Assembly (NCBI RefSeq): GCF_020531945.1 | Contig: NZ_JAJATZ010000004.1 | Span: 124,001 to 188,000 of the forward strand | Source of the DNA: Loktanella gaetbuli | Lineage (GTDB): Bacteria; Pseudomonadota; Alphaproteobacteria; Rhodobacterales; Rhodobacteraceae | Reading direction: 5' to 3' | DNA length: 64,000 nt | Part shown: positions 24,037 to 33,400 of the stretch, one piece after another | Numbering within the stretch: position 1 is the first letter of the stretch | How the letters are laid out: the number at the start of each line of letters is the position of its first letter | The notes under the pieces: model-generated | Databases searched by the model: none | Told to the model about the DNA's origin: nothing | The model's input: only the letters and a program-made list of their open reading frames with translations | Position numbers and translations under genes: made by a program

Positions 24037-24609
24037 TCAGCCGCCCAGATCGGCGCTTCCGAACTTCAGGATAACGGGCACGATCAATTCTTCTTCGTCG
24101 ATCAGGTGGCGGTTCAGCAGGCGGGCCATGTCGGACAGACGGTCGCGGAATGCCCCGGCCTGCGATTGCAGGCGGTCGCGGTCGTCCAGCTGGCGCAGCG
24201 TGGCGTTCGCCGTATCGGCAAAGGCATTCAGGTGACCGTCCAGGGCGTGATGATCGGCGTCCAGTATGTCAAAGCCACGGTCGATGCGCTTGTCCTTGGC
24301 GCGTAGGCGCGGAAAGTAATGCGCATCCTCGATGGTGTGGTGTTCATGCAGGCCGTTCACGAACATCCCGCCATAGCGTGACAACTGGCGTGCAAAGGCA
24401 TCGGGGGCCGTCTTGCGGTCCAGCAACAGCTCGGTGCCTGTTTCCATTTCGGCCATCAGGCGGCGGAACATCATGTGTCGATCCAGCCAGAATCGGATCA
24501 ACCCGTCAAAGCCGGGATCGCGGGTCCAACCGTCACGCGGATATGTCTCGAGCAGGACGCGCAAGGCGTCCGGCAGACCCTTGCGGGTGTCGAGGTCGGT
24601 TTTGTCCAT
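24037..24609 (-). CDS. Hemerythrin HHE-domain protein
   Basis: A 190-residue, mainly helical cytoplasmic protein with the spaced histidine and acidic ligands of a di-iron hemerythrin-like bundle: WLDRHMMFRRLM, LHEHHTIEDAHYFPRL, DADHHALDGHLNAF and NRHLIDEEELIVPV. Such proteins bind O2, NO or iron, or sense oxygen. It stands alone between the polysaccharide operon and the opp operon, convergent to the former, and nothing around it fixes the role. The start is an ATG reading MDKTDLDTRKG. Confidence 0.85.
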   Translation of the reverse strand: MDKTDLDTRKGLPDALRVLLETYPRDGWTRDPGFDGLIRFWLDRHMMFRRLMAEMETGTELLLDRKTAPDAFARQLSRYGGMFVNGLHEHHTIEDAHYFPRLRAKDKRIDRGFDILDADHHALDGHLNAFADTANATLRQLDDRDRLQSQAGAFRDRLSDMARLLNRHLIDEEELIVPVILKFGSADLGG

Positions 24610-24860
24610 CAGATTGACCTATTCGCAGTGTTCAAAAGTTTGATTTGGCGGTGAAAAACGGACTGCAAATTGCGCTGTTGCGCGCCCATCGTTTCCATTC
24701 ATTGCGCCTGCCGTCACGTTATGTCCCGTTCACGCTCATGGGACAACAGCGCTCTTGCAACCCCGAAAAAATGCGCAAAGGATATAGCATCACCGCGCAG
24801 GTAAACGAACCGTGCGCGCAACTACAGGGCGAACAACAGCCCGCTGACAGGGAGATTTCT

Positions 24861-26492
24861 ATGACATTGACCCGACGCCATCTGATGGCCTCTACCGCTG
24901 CCGTTCTCGTGCTGACCGGCACCGCAACCCTGGCCGAGAGCCACATTCCCGCCGATGCAACGCTTGCTGCGGAACAGACCTTTGTCTACCGCGTCGGCGA
25001 CGAAAGCCCGTCGATCGATCCCGGCAAGGTCGAGGATACGGACGGCAGCGACATGGTGCGCCAATTGTTCGAGGGTCTGTACAACCAGGACGCCGACGGC
25101 AACCTGATCCCCGGTGTTGCGACTGACTACACCGTCAGTGACGACAACCTGACCTACACCTTCACCCTGCGTGACAACGCCAAGTGGTCGAACGGAACAC
25201 CCGTCACCGCCGGCGATTTCGAATACGCCTGGAAACGCGCCGCATCGCCGGCACTGGCCAGCCCCTACAGCTGGTATATTGAGCTGATGAGCATCGAGAA
25301 CGCCAGCGCCGTCATCGCAGGCGAGATGGAACCTGATGCATTGGGCGTGACCGCCGTTGACGACACCACGTTGCAGGTCACGCTGTCCGAGCCGCTACCG
25401 TATTTCCCGCAGATGCTGACCCACAGCACGACATTCCCCGTGCTGCAATCCAACGTCGAAGAGTTCGGCGATGACTGGGTCCAGCCCGGCAACATGGTGT
25501 CCAACGGTGCCTATGTGCTGACCGAATTCGTGCCGCAGGAACGCGCCGTGATGTCGCGCAACACCGAATATTGGGACAACGCGAACACGACGCTGGAAAC
25601 CGTCACCCGTCTGGTGGTTGCTGACGAAAACGTCGGTCTGACCCGTTATCTGGCAGGCGAGCTGGACCGCACCGATGTGCCGGCCGGCCAGTATCCGCGC
25701 CTGTCGCAGGAATACCCCGATCAGGCGATGAGCGTGCCGCTGTCCTGCAGCTATTACTACATGTTCAACCTGCGCGATAACGGCCCGGAAGAGTTTCAGG
25801 ATCCCGTCGTGCGTCAGGCGCTGTCGCTGGCCGTTGACCGTGACATCATCGTTGATGCCGTCCTTGCCGGTGGTCAGAAACCGGCCTACAACTTTACCCA
25901 TTGGGCGACCGCCGGGTTCGAGGCACCTGAAATCGCCATGGCCAACATGACCCAGGAAGAGCGGAACGCACAGGCGCAAGAGTTGCTGGCATCCGCAGGC
26001 TACGGTGCGGATAACCCGCTGACGGTGGATCTGGTGTACAACACCAATGAATCGCACCGCGCCGTGGCCGTGGCGATCAGCCAGATGTGGAAACAAACGC
26101 TGGGTGTCGAAACCACGCTGGCCAACCAGGAATGGCAGACGTTCCTCGACGCACGTGGTTCGGGTGATTTCGACGTGGCCCGAGGTGGCTGGTGCGCCGA
26201 CTACAACGAGGCATCGACCTTCCTTGACCTGATGCAGTCCGGTTCCGGCTACAACGACAGCAAATACGTCAACGAAGAGGTCGACGCGCTGCTGGCCAAT
26301 GCCAAGACGTCGGACAACCCGAACGCGGATTACGCAGCGGTCGAGAAAATCATCGCGACGGATATGCCGATCATCCCGATCTACCACTATGCAGCTGTGA
26401 AAATGTTGAACGACCAGATCGAAAACTGGCCCGTCAACAACTTTCAGCAGAACTGGTATGCCAAGGATCTGTACAAGGTCGCAGCGGAATAA
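24861..26492 (+). CDS. oppA: Peptide ABC transporter substrate-binding protein (OppA-like)
   Basis: A 543-residue family 5 binding protein for oligopeptides. The N-terminus has a twin-arginine-like signal (TRRHLMAS, hydrophobic stretch, ATLAES). Family motifs follow: ESPSIDPGKVEDTDGSDMVRQLFEGLY, LRDNAKWSNGTPVTAGDFEYAWKR and WCADYNEASTFLDLM. The ATG at 24861 is preceded by GGGAGA. The 250-bp upstream region contains small inverted repeats (TCAAA-AG-TTTGA near 24632 and TGTCCC-N12-GGGACA at 24722-24745) that could be operators. It is the first gene of a complete oppABCDF operon. Confidence 0.93.
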   Translation: MTLTRRHLMASTAAVLVLTGTATLAESHIPADATLAAEQTFVYRVGDESPSIDPGKVEDTDGSDMVRQLFEGLYNQDADGNLIPGVATDYTVSDDNLTYTFTLRDNAKWSNGTPVTAGDFEYAWKRAASPALASPYSWYIELMSIENASAVIAGEMEPDALGVTAVDDTTLQVTLSEPLPYFPQMLTHSTTFPVLQSNVEEFGDDWVQPGNMVSNGAYVLTEFVPQERAVMSRNTEYWDNANTTLETVTRLVVADENVGLTRYLAGELDRTDVPAGQYPRLSQEYPDQAMSVPLSCSYYYMFNLRDNGPEEFQDPVVRQALSLAVDRDIIVDAVLAGGQKPAYNFTHWATAGFEAPEIAMANMTQEERNAQAQELLASAGYGADNPLTVDLVYNTNESHRAVAVAISQMWKQTLGVETTLANQEWQTFLDARGSGDFDVARGGWCADYNEASTFLDLMQSGSGYNDSKYVNEEVDALLANAKTSDNPNADYAAVEKIIATDMPIIPIYHYAAVKMLNDQIENWPVNNFQQNWYAKDLYKVAAE

Positions 26493-26508
26493 CCCTGCAC
26501 GACCACTG

Positions 26509-26550
26509 CGCCGCGCCCCTGTCACCGGGGGTGCGGCGTCTTTGTTTTTC
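26509..26550 (+). terminator. Attenuator hairpin between oppA and oppB
   Basis: An 11-bp stem (26509-26519 with 26528-26538, one G-T pair, 8-nt loop) is followed by TCTTTGTTTTT. This is a good intrinsic terminator, probably partly read through, so that binding protein is made in excess of the membrane components. Confidence 0.75.
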
Positions 26551-26575
26551 GTGACCATTGCGGGAAGTCCGATCC

Positions 26576-27499
26576 ATGTTCAGCTTTATCCTCAAACGGC
26601 TTGCGATCGCGGTGCCGACGCTTTTGATCCTTGTGATCCTGTCGTTCATCCTGATGTACGCAGCCCCCGGCGGCCCGTTCAATTCCGACCGGCCCCTGCC
26701 GCCACAGGTGCTGGCCAACATCGAGGCGAAATACGGGCTGGATCAGCCGTTCTGGAAACAGATTCTGGATTACGTCTGGAACGTTGTGGTGCATTTCGAT
26801 TTCGGCCCGTCGTTCCAATACGAGGACCGCACCGTCAATGACGTGATCGCCCAAGGGTTCCCGGTGACACTGACCTATGGTTTCTGGTCGTTCGTCGTGG
26901 CCGTCGTCGTCGGTGTGACCCTCGGTGCCGCTGCCGCGATCAAGCAAAACAGCTGGCTGGACTACCTGGCAGTTGGCATCAGCATTGGCGCACAAGTGCT
27001 GCCGAACTTTGTCATGGCGCCGATCCTGCTGCTGACATTCACCCTGTGGCTGGGCTGGCTGCCCGGTGGCGGTTGGAATGGCGGTCAGTGGCAATATCTG
27101 GTGATGCCTGTCATCGCGCTGTCGACATCCTACATGGCGTCCATCGCGCGGATCACGCGGTCGTCCATGCTGGAGGTGCTGAATTCCAATTTCATACGCA
27201 CGGCCAGGGCCAAGGGTCTGCCCACGCGCCGCGTGATATTCAAACATGCGCTGAAACCCACGATGCTGCCCGTGATCAGCTACCTGGGACCGGCGTTTGT
27301 GGGCATGATAACCGGATCGGTGGTGATCGACATCTTCTTTTCCACCGGCGGTATCGGGCAGTTTTTCGTCAATTCCGCCTTTAATCGCGACTATTCGGTC
27401 ATCATGGGTATCACCATTCTGGTGGGCGCGCTGACCATCCTGTTCAACCTCGTTGTCGATATCCTCTATGCGTGGATCGACCCGAAAATCCGTTACTAG
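26576..27499 (+). CDS. oppB: Oligopeptide ABC transporter permease OppB
   Basis: A 307-residue inner-membrane permease with six expected membrane segments. The N-terminal pattern is FILKRLAIAVPTLLILVILSF...PGGPF, and the cytoplasmic EAA loop is FIRTARAKGLPTRRVIFKHALKP. The C-terminus ends in the DILYAWIDPKIRY segment seen in OppB/DppB. It follows oppA after an attenuator hairpin and precedes oppC by 9 bp. It pairs with OppC to form the translocation path for peptides delivered by OppA. Confidence 0.94.
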   Translation: MFSFILKRLAIAVPTLLILVILSFILMYAAPGGPFNSDRPLPPQVLANIEAKYGLDQPFWKQILDYVWNVVVHFDFGPSFQYEDRTVNDVIAQGFPVTLTYGFWSFVVAVVVGVTLGAAAAIKQNSWLDYLAVGISIGAQVLPNFVMAPILLLTFTLWLGWLPGGGWNGGQWQYLVMPVIALSTSYMASIARITRSSMLEVLNSNFIRTARAKGLPTRRVIFKHALKPTMLPVISYLGPAFVGMITGSVVIDIFFSTGGIGQFFVNSAFNRDYSVIMGITILVGALTILFNLVVDILYAWIDPKIRY

Positions 27500-27508
27500 G
27501 GGTGCCAC

Positions 27509-28432
27509 ATGACCTATTCATCTGACGCCGAACGCCTGCTGAACGCCACCCACCTCGCCGAGGTGCAGGGCCGGTCGCTCTGGGCGGATGCCCGCGCGCG
27601 GTTCCTGCGCAACAAGGCTGCGATGGTCGGAACGTTCATCCTGTTCGGGATCGCTGTCTTTGCCATCTTTGGCCAGTTCATTGCCCAGCACGAACGCGAC
27701 ATGATCGATTTCACCCTGATCGGTGCCAACATGCAAAAAGGCGTCCCGTCGATCGAGACCGGGCACTTCTTTGGCACGGACGCGAACGGGCGTGATCTGT
27801 TCGCGCGGGTGGTACAGGGGACGCAAATTTCCCTGATGGTCGGAATCGTGGGCGCGCTGGTCGCGGTGATTGTCGGCACGCTCTACGGGGCGATTGCAGG
27901 ATACGCAGGTGGCCGCACCGACAACATCATGATGCGGATCGTCGATGTGTTGATGTCGATTCCGTTCATGTTCGTGCTGATCCTGATGCTGGTGATCTTT
28001 GGCCGGTCGATCTTCATGCTGTTCCTCGGGATCGGCCTGATTTCATGGCTGGACATGGCACGGATCGCGCGTGGTCAGACCCTGACGATCAAGAACAAGG
28101 AATTCGTCGAGGTCGCCCATGCCACTGGCGTGGCACCATTCACCATCATCCTCCGCCATATCGTGCCGAACCTGCTGGGCATCGTGATCGTCTATGCCAC
28201 GCTGCTGGTGCCGCAGATGATCATCTTTGAAAGCTTTATCAGCTTTCTGGGCCTTGGCGTGCAGGAACCCAACACTTCGCTCGGGGCACTGATTTCAGAA
28301 GGGTCGTCCAACATGGCTTACGGCGTCATGTGGCAACTCTATTTTCCGCTGGCGTTCTTTGTCCTGACGATCTTCGCCTTTTTCTTTGTAGGCGATGGCC
28401 TGCGCGACGCACTCGACCCAAAGGACCGCTGA
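27509..28432 (+). CDS. oppC: Oligopeptide ABC transporter permease OppC
   Basis: A 307-residue permease with the OppC N-terminal region (LWADARARFLRNKAAMVGTFIL), the periplasmic loop HFFGTDANGRDLFARVVQGTQ diagnostic of OppC/DppC, and the EAA-type loop EVAHATGVAPFTIILRHIVPNLLG. The C-terminus FVGDGLRDALDPKDR is canonical. Its stop overlaps the ATG of oppD. It forms the heterodimeric channel with OppB. Confidence 0.94.
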   Translation: MTYSSDAERLLNATHLAEVQGRSLWADARARFLRNKAAMVGTFILFGIAVFAIFGQFIAQHERDMIDFTLIGANMQKGVPSIETGHFFGTDANGRDLFARVVQGTQISLMVGIVGALVAVIVGTLYGAIAGYAGGRTDNIMMRIVDVLMSIPFMFVLILMLVIFGRSIFMLFLGIGLISWLDMARIARGQTLTIKNKEFVEVAHATGVAPFTIILRHIVPNLLGIVIVYATLLVPQMIIFESFISFLGLGVQEPNTSLGALISEGSSNMAYGVMWQLYFPLAFFVLTIFAFFFVGDGLRDALDPKDR

Positions 28433-29400
28433 TGCTGCTCGATATCGATAACCTGCGGGTCACGTTTTCCACCGCAGACGGCGACGTGAATGCCGTCAAC
28501 GGCGTCAGTTTCCAGCTGGATCAGCGCGAAACACTGGCCATCGTGGGCGAAAGCGGGTCCGGCAAGAGCCAGACCGCCTTTGCACTGATGGGGCTGCTGG
28601 CGCGCAACGGCCGCGCCACCGGGCAGGTGCGTTTCGACGGTACCGACCTGCTGGGCCTCACACCGTCCAAGATGAACAAGGTGCGGTCCAACCAGATCGG
28701 CATGATCTTTCAGGATCCGATGACCTCGCTGAACCCCTATATCCGGATTTCAGAGCAGATGGCCGAGGTGCTGACCCTGCACAAGGGCATGAGCAAAAAG
28801 GACGCCATTGCCGAGAGTATCCGCATGCTGGACGCGGTGAAAATCCCCGATGCGCGCAACCGCATCCGGTCCTTTCCGCACGAATTTTCCGGCGGGATGC
28901 GTCAGCGGATCATGATTGCCATGTCGCTGCTATGCCGTCCGCGCCTGCTGATCGCGGATGAACCTACGACTGCGCTGGATGTGACCGTGCAGGCGCAAAT
29001 CATGCAGCTGCTGGCCGACATCCGCGACGATTTCGGGACGGCGATCATTCTGATCACCCATGATCTGGGCGTTGTGGCAGGTTTCTGCGACCGGACGCTG
29101 GTGCTGTATGGCGGCCAGATCATGGAGGACGGCCCGACCGATCCCGTGTTCGCTGACCCCTCGCATCCCTATACCAAGGGCCTCTTGCGTGCCGTGCCGC
29201 GCCTGGACCGCGACGACGACGAACTGTTGACCATTGCGGGCGAACCGCCCGACATGTCGCGCCTGCCGCAGGGCTGTCCGTTCACCGCGCGTTGCGCCTA
29301 CGTTCAGAACACATGCGCCCACATCCCGCCGGAACTGGCGACCTTTGATGGCAATCGTCGCCGCGCCTGCCATGTCCCGAAATCAGAGGTGTCCGCATGA
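28432..29400 (+). CDS. oppD: Oligopeptide ABC transporter ATPase OppD
   Basis: A 322-residue ATPase with Walker A GESGSGKSQ, signature FSGGMRQRIMIAMSL, Walker B LLIADEPTTALDVT, and the peptide-transporter C-terminal cysteine motif (CPFTARCAYVQNTCAH) that in relatives binds a [4Fe-4S] cluster. Start and stop overlap oppC and oppF by 1 and 4 bp. It energises peptide import with OppF. Confidence 0.94.
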   Translation: MLLDIDNLRVTFSTADGDVNAVNGVSFQLDQRETLAIVGESGSGKSQTAFALMGLLARNGRATGQVRFDGTDLLGLTPSKMNKVRSNQIGMIFQDPMTSLNPYIRISEQMAEVLTLHKGMSKKDAIAESIRMLDAVKIPDARNRIRSFPHEFSGGMRQRIMIAMSLLCRPRLLIADEPTTALDVTVQAQIMQLLADIRDDFGTAIILITHDLGVVAGFCDRTLVLYGGQIMEDGPTDPVFADPSHPYTKGLLRAVPRLDRDDDELLTIAGEPPDMSRLPQGCPFTARCAYVQNTCAHIPPELATFDGNRRRACHVPKSEVSA

Positions 29401-30407
29401 CCGAACCGATCCTGTCGCTGCGCGACCTGTCCGTCACATTCGATGTGCGCCCGCGCGGGGCCTGGCCCTGGACGGCACCGCTGAAATTGCAGGCGGTCAG
29501 CCAGATGACATTCGACCTCGCACCGGGCGAATGCCTTGGCGTTGTGGGGGAATCCGGCTCCGGCAAATCCACGCTCGCACGCGCCATCGTAGGCACCGTG
29601 CCGTCGTCAGGTGGTCAGATCAACTTCGAGGGGGCCGACCTCGCCGCGATGACACCGCGCGAGCGGAGGGTGCACCGCCGCGATGTGCAGATGATCTTTC
29701 AGGACCCTTTGGCGGCCCTGAACCCGCGCATGACGGTGGGCGATATCATCGCCGAACCGCTGGTCACGCACGAACCCGGCCTGTCGCGCGCGGATCGCAA
29801 ATCGCGTGTACAGGACATGATGAAACGGGTGGGCCTGCTGCCAAACCTCGTGAACCGCTATCCGCACGAATTCTCCGGCGGCCAGTGCCAGCGCATCGGC
29901 ATTGCCCGCGCGCTGATCCTGAAACCCAAGCTGCTGATCTGCGACGAACCCGTTTCTGCCCTCGATGTGTCGGTCCAGGCGCAGGTGGTGAACCTGCTGC
30001 GTGAATTGCAGCGCGACATGGGATTGTCGATGATCTTCATCGCGCACGATCTGTCTGTCGTGAAGCATATCAGCGACCGGATCGTGGTGATGTATCTGGG
30101 ACGACAGATGGAAACCGCCGACGCGCGGACCATCACGACACGGCCCGAACATCCCTATACGCAGGCGCTGATCAGCTCTGTCCCGATCCCGGACCCCGTT
30201 CTGGAACGCAAACGTCCGCGCACCACGCTGGACGGCGAATTGCCCTCACCCATATCGCCACCGTCGGGCTGCGTGTTCCGCACGCGCTGTCCCAAGGCGC
30301 AAGCAACCTGCGCGCAGGCTCTGCCACCGATGCTGGAGGTCGGGCCGGGTCACCGGGTCGCCTGTCCCTACCATCAGGCTGAAAACGTGCTGGCTGTCAG
30401 CGCCTGA
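29397..30407 (+). CDS. oppF: Oligopeptide ABC transporter ATPase OppF
   Basis: A 336-residue ATPase: Walker A GESGSGKST, signature FSGGQCQRIGIARAL, Walker B LLICDEPVSALDVS, and a C-terminal CVFRTRCPKAQATC cysteine motif. An insertion after the first strand (PRGAWPWTAPLKLQAVSQM) is typical of OppF/DppF proteins. It is the last gene of the operon and is followed by a GC-rich hairpin before the convergent tamB. Confidence 0.94.
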   Translation: MTEPILSLRDLSVTFDVRPRGAWPWTAPLKLQAVSQMTFDLAPGECLGVVGESGSGKSTLARAIVGTVPSSGGQINFEGADLAAMTPRERRVHRRDVQMIFQDPLAALNPRMTVGDIIAEPLVTHEPGLSRADRKSRVQDMMKRVGLLPNLVNRYPHEFSGGQCQRIGIARALILKPKLLICDEPVSALDVSVQAQVVNLLRELQRDMGLSMIFIAHDLSVVKHISDRIVVMYLGRQMETADARTITTRPEHPYTQALISSVPIPDPVLERKRPRTTLDGELPSPISPPSGCVFRTRCPKAQATCAQALPPMLEVGPGHRVACPYHQAENVLAVSA

Positions 30408-30458
30408 CGCAAAGCATACGCTGTTTTCGAAATATCCTCGGGGGGAGGTGCAGCGCAC

Positions 30459-30479
30459 CGGGGGGCAGACAGCCCCCCG
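30459..30479. terminator. GC-rich hairpin between oppF and tamB
   Basis: CGGGGGGC (30459-30466) and GCCCCCCG (30472-30479) form an 8-bp stem with a 5-nt loop between the convergent genes. The preceding GAAATATCCTCGG-GGGAGG stretch resembles the 3'-end elements after fmt and ybaB. No T tract is present. Confidence 0.45.
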
Positions 30480-30492
30480 ACCACGTCTGCCG

Positions 30493-33400
30493 TCAGTAAT
30501 CCCGTTCGAAAAAGATACCGATGCTGGTTTCCCCATCCGCACCAGCCGTGCCCTTGGCCGTGATCTCGCTCGTGATATCGAGATTGAGGTTGATCTCGGT
30601 CGATCCGTCGCTGCCGATTGTCACATCGGTATAGAGGTTGTCGGACAGGTATTTGCCGGCCCGCAGCGCGGCGTTGCCTTCGGCATCGGTGGTCACATCG
30701 AAATCGTCCAACCCCAGATTTGCACGGAACCCGTCGATCAGACCGCCGCCCCCGCGACCGGCCAGCTCGCCCACGGCTGCGGCCAGCTGCACCGCCTGCA
30801 GTGGCGAAATTTCCGACAGGTCCCGGCCAAAGATCAGCTGCGAAAGTACCTCGTCCTGCGGCAGGTCTGGAACGGATTCAAAGCTGACCTCGGGGTCGTT
30901 GGCCGGGCCTTCGACCACGATGCGCACGACGGTTCCGTTGTCGGTTTCCGTCGCGGCCACCAGCCGCAGATAGGGCAGGAAATCGCCCTGAAGCGTGGCA
31001 GAGCCTTCTGTCAGGTCGAACCGTTGTTGCAGGATGCTGATGCGCCCCCGGATCAGGTCGAACTGACCGACGGGGATGATGTTGGCCGTTGTGCCACCCA
31101 GCGCCAGCTGACCGCCCAGTTCAGCGTCCAGCCCGCGCCCGCGAACAAAGATCTGGTTGGGCGCAGTGATGGTCAGCGCCAGCGGATAGACCGGGCCGCC
31201 GCCACCCGTCTCCGCCGCAGCACGGTCGCCGCCGTCAATCGCCACATCGGCGCGGTTCAACGTCTGCCGCACAGCTGCATCGGGGTTCAGGTGGCGGACT
31301 TCCGGCAATTCGCCCAACCCGCCCACGCCCGATGACGGGACCTGGATGTTGGCCTCGCTCAGCTGGACGTCACCGCCAATCACGGCACCGCCTGCAAGCG
31401 GACCCTGCACGGTAACGCGCCCGTTCAGGATCGCCTCGTAGAGGTTGGGATCGCGCAGCCGGACAGCCCGCAATGCGAGGCCCAGGTCGGCGTTGTAGCC
31501 GCCCGTCAGGGCCACGGGACCGGTCAGCGTCAAGGTGCCGCCAGTGCCGACCTCGGTGGTCATGTCGATCTGTGCGGATTGCCCGTCGAGTGCGATGCGA
31601 CCCGTGATGTTTTCCAAGGATTCCGACAGGGACGGCAGCGACAGGCGTGCGCCGCCCGTGGCGATTTGCCCGCTGACAGAGGTCAGGGCAGGGGGTCCGT
31701 TCACCGACAGGTTGAATGTTGCGATCCCGTCCAGACTGCGCGGCGTGATGAATGTATTGGCCAACCCCAGCGGCACCTGTCCGTTGGCGTCCAGATTCAG
31801 GTTGCCGCCAGCCGCCACCGTGCCATCGGCGCTGGCCTGAATGCCGCCCGGTCCCGTGGCGTCGATATCAAGTGTGAAATCACCACCCGCCGTACGTCCG
31901 ACCTGGCCTTGCGCCGTCACAGGACCGCTGAGGACATCGGTGAACAGTCCGACATTGGCCAGCCGCGCCTGAATTTGCCCGGCAGCACTGCCACCCGGAC
32001 CCGCCTCAAGGGCACCGGATGCGGTGATCTGTGGGAACTGCACGTCAAAGGACCGCACGGTGATATCCGCACCGTCCTTGCTGGCGTCGACCGTCAGATT
32101 GCCGGTGCCGGCCAGCAACTGGTCGACCTGACTGTTGCCGATGGCCAGCTGGCGGGTCTGCGCCCGGGCCTGCACGTCCAAAGTACTGAGGTCCGGCATC
32201 AATGTGGCTGCTGCATTGACGGACAAACCGCCGGAAATCGGCTGGCCGGCCAGGGCCGCAAATTGCGATAGCTGTGCGATGGCGGCATCCACGGTTGCCG
32301 TGATGCGGTAATCGTCCTCCTGCGGTGCAACGGTGGCATCGACCGCGACATCGGTGCCACTGCCACGGGCGGTCAGGTCGATCTGTGCAGTTCCGGTGCT
32401 GTCGCGGTCTGCGGTCAGATCCAGCGTCAGCGCCCCATTCAATCCCTGCGCCAGCGTGCCCGCATCCCTTAGGATCGCGGTGATGTCGGCGTTCAACGGG
32501 CCTGTCAGGCCACCGCTGCCGCTGCCCGACAGGGTGAATTGCGGCGTCGCCACATCCAGGTTGTTCAACGCAAAACTGTCCGGCCCTGTCCGCGCCACCC
32601 CGCCGCTGATGCGACCTGCACCAGCCATCAGCTGGTCAACCTGGGCAATGCCGGCGGTGATGTCCTGCGTGGTCCCGTTCAGCGTCACATCCACGGCGCT
32701 GAGGTCGGGCAACAGCGTGCCGTCGACCACCAGATCAATCCCACCTGAAATCGCATCCTGCCCTGCGAGGGCAGCGTAGGGGGCGAGGTCGGGCACCTCT
32801 GCCGCGATGCGCCCGGCGATCCGGTAGTCGTCCTGCGGAGCTGCAATCTGCACATCGGCATCCAGATCGACGCCGGGGCCTTGGGCCCGCAGGATCAGGT
32901 TCGCCACCTCGCTTGCGTCGCGATTGCCGGTGATGGTGGCGGCCAGCGGACCTGCCAGACCGTCGACGACCAGACCCACGTCAGTCAGGCGCAGGGCGAT
33001 ATCGGCCTCAGCCGGGCCGGTCAGGCCACCCAGCGCGTCGCCGGTCAGCGACAGTTGCGGCGTCTGCAGGTCCAGATCCTGGACCCGGTATGTCGCGTCA
33101 CCGGTATATCCGACCGTGCCACGCAGACTGCCTGCGCCGACCAGCAGCGGGTCAACCTGATCGAACCCGGTCTGCACGTCCTGCATGCTGCCGGTGATAT
33201 CCGCGCTGTAGTTCGTCAGATCCGCAAGCAAGCTGGCGTCGACCGCCAGATCGACGGCACCCGACAGGTCCTGATTGCTGATCTGACGGAAAACGGACAG
33301 ATCGTCGGCCTGCAGGTTCACCACGGCGTTGACGCGCTGCGTGTCCTCGAATGGCGCGACGGTGCCCGTCGCTGCAAAAGTGGTTTCGGGCACCTGTCCC

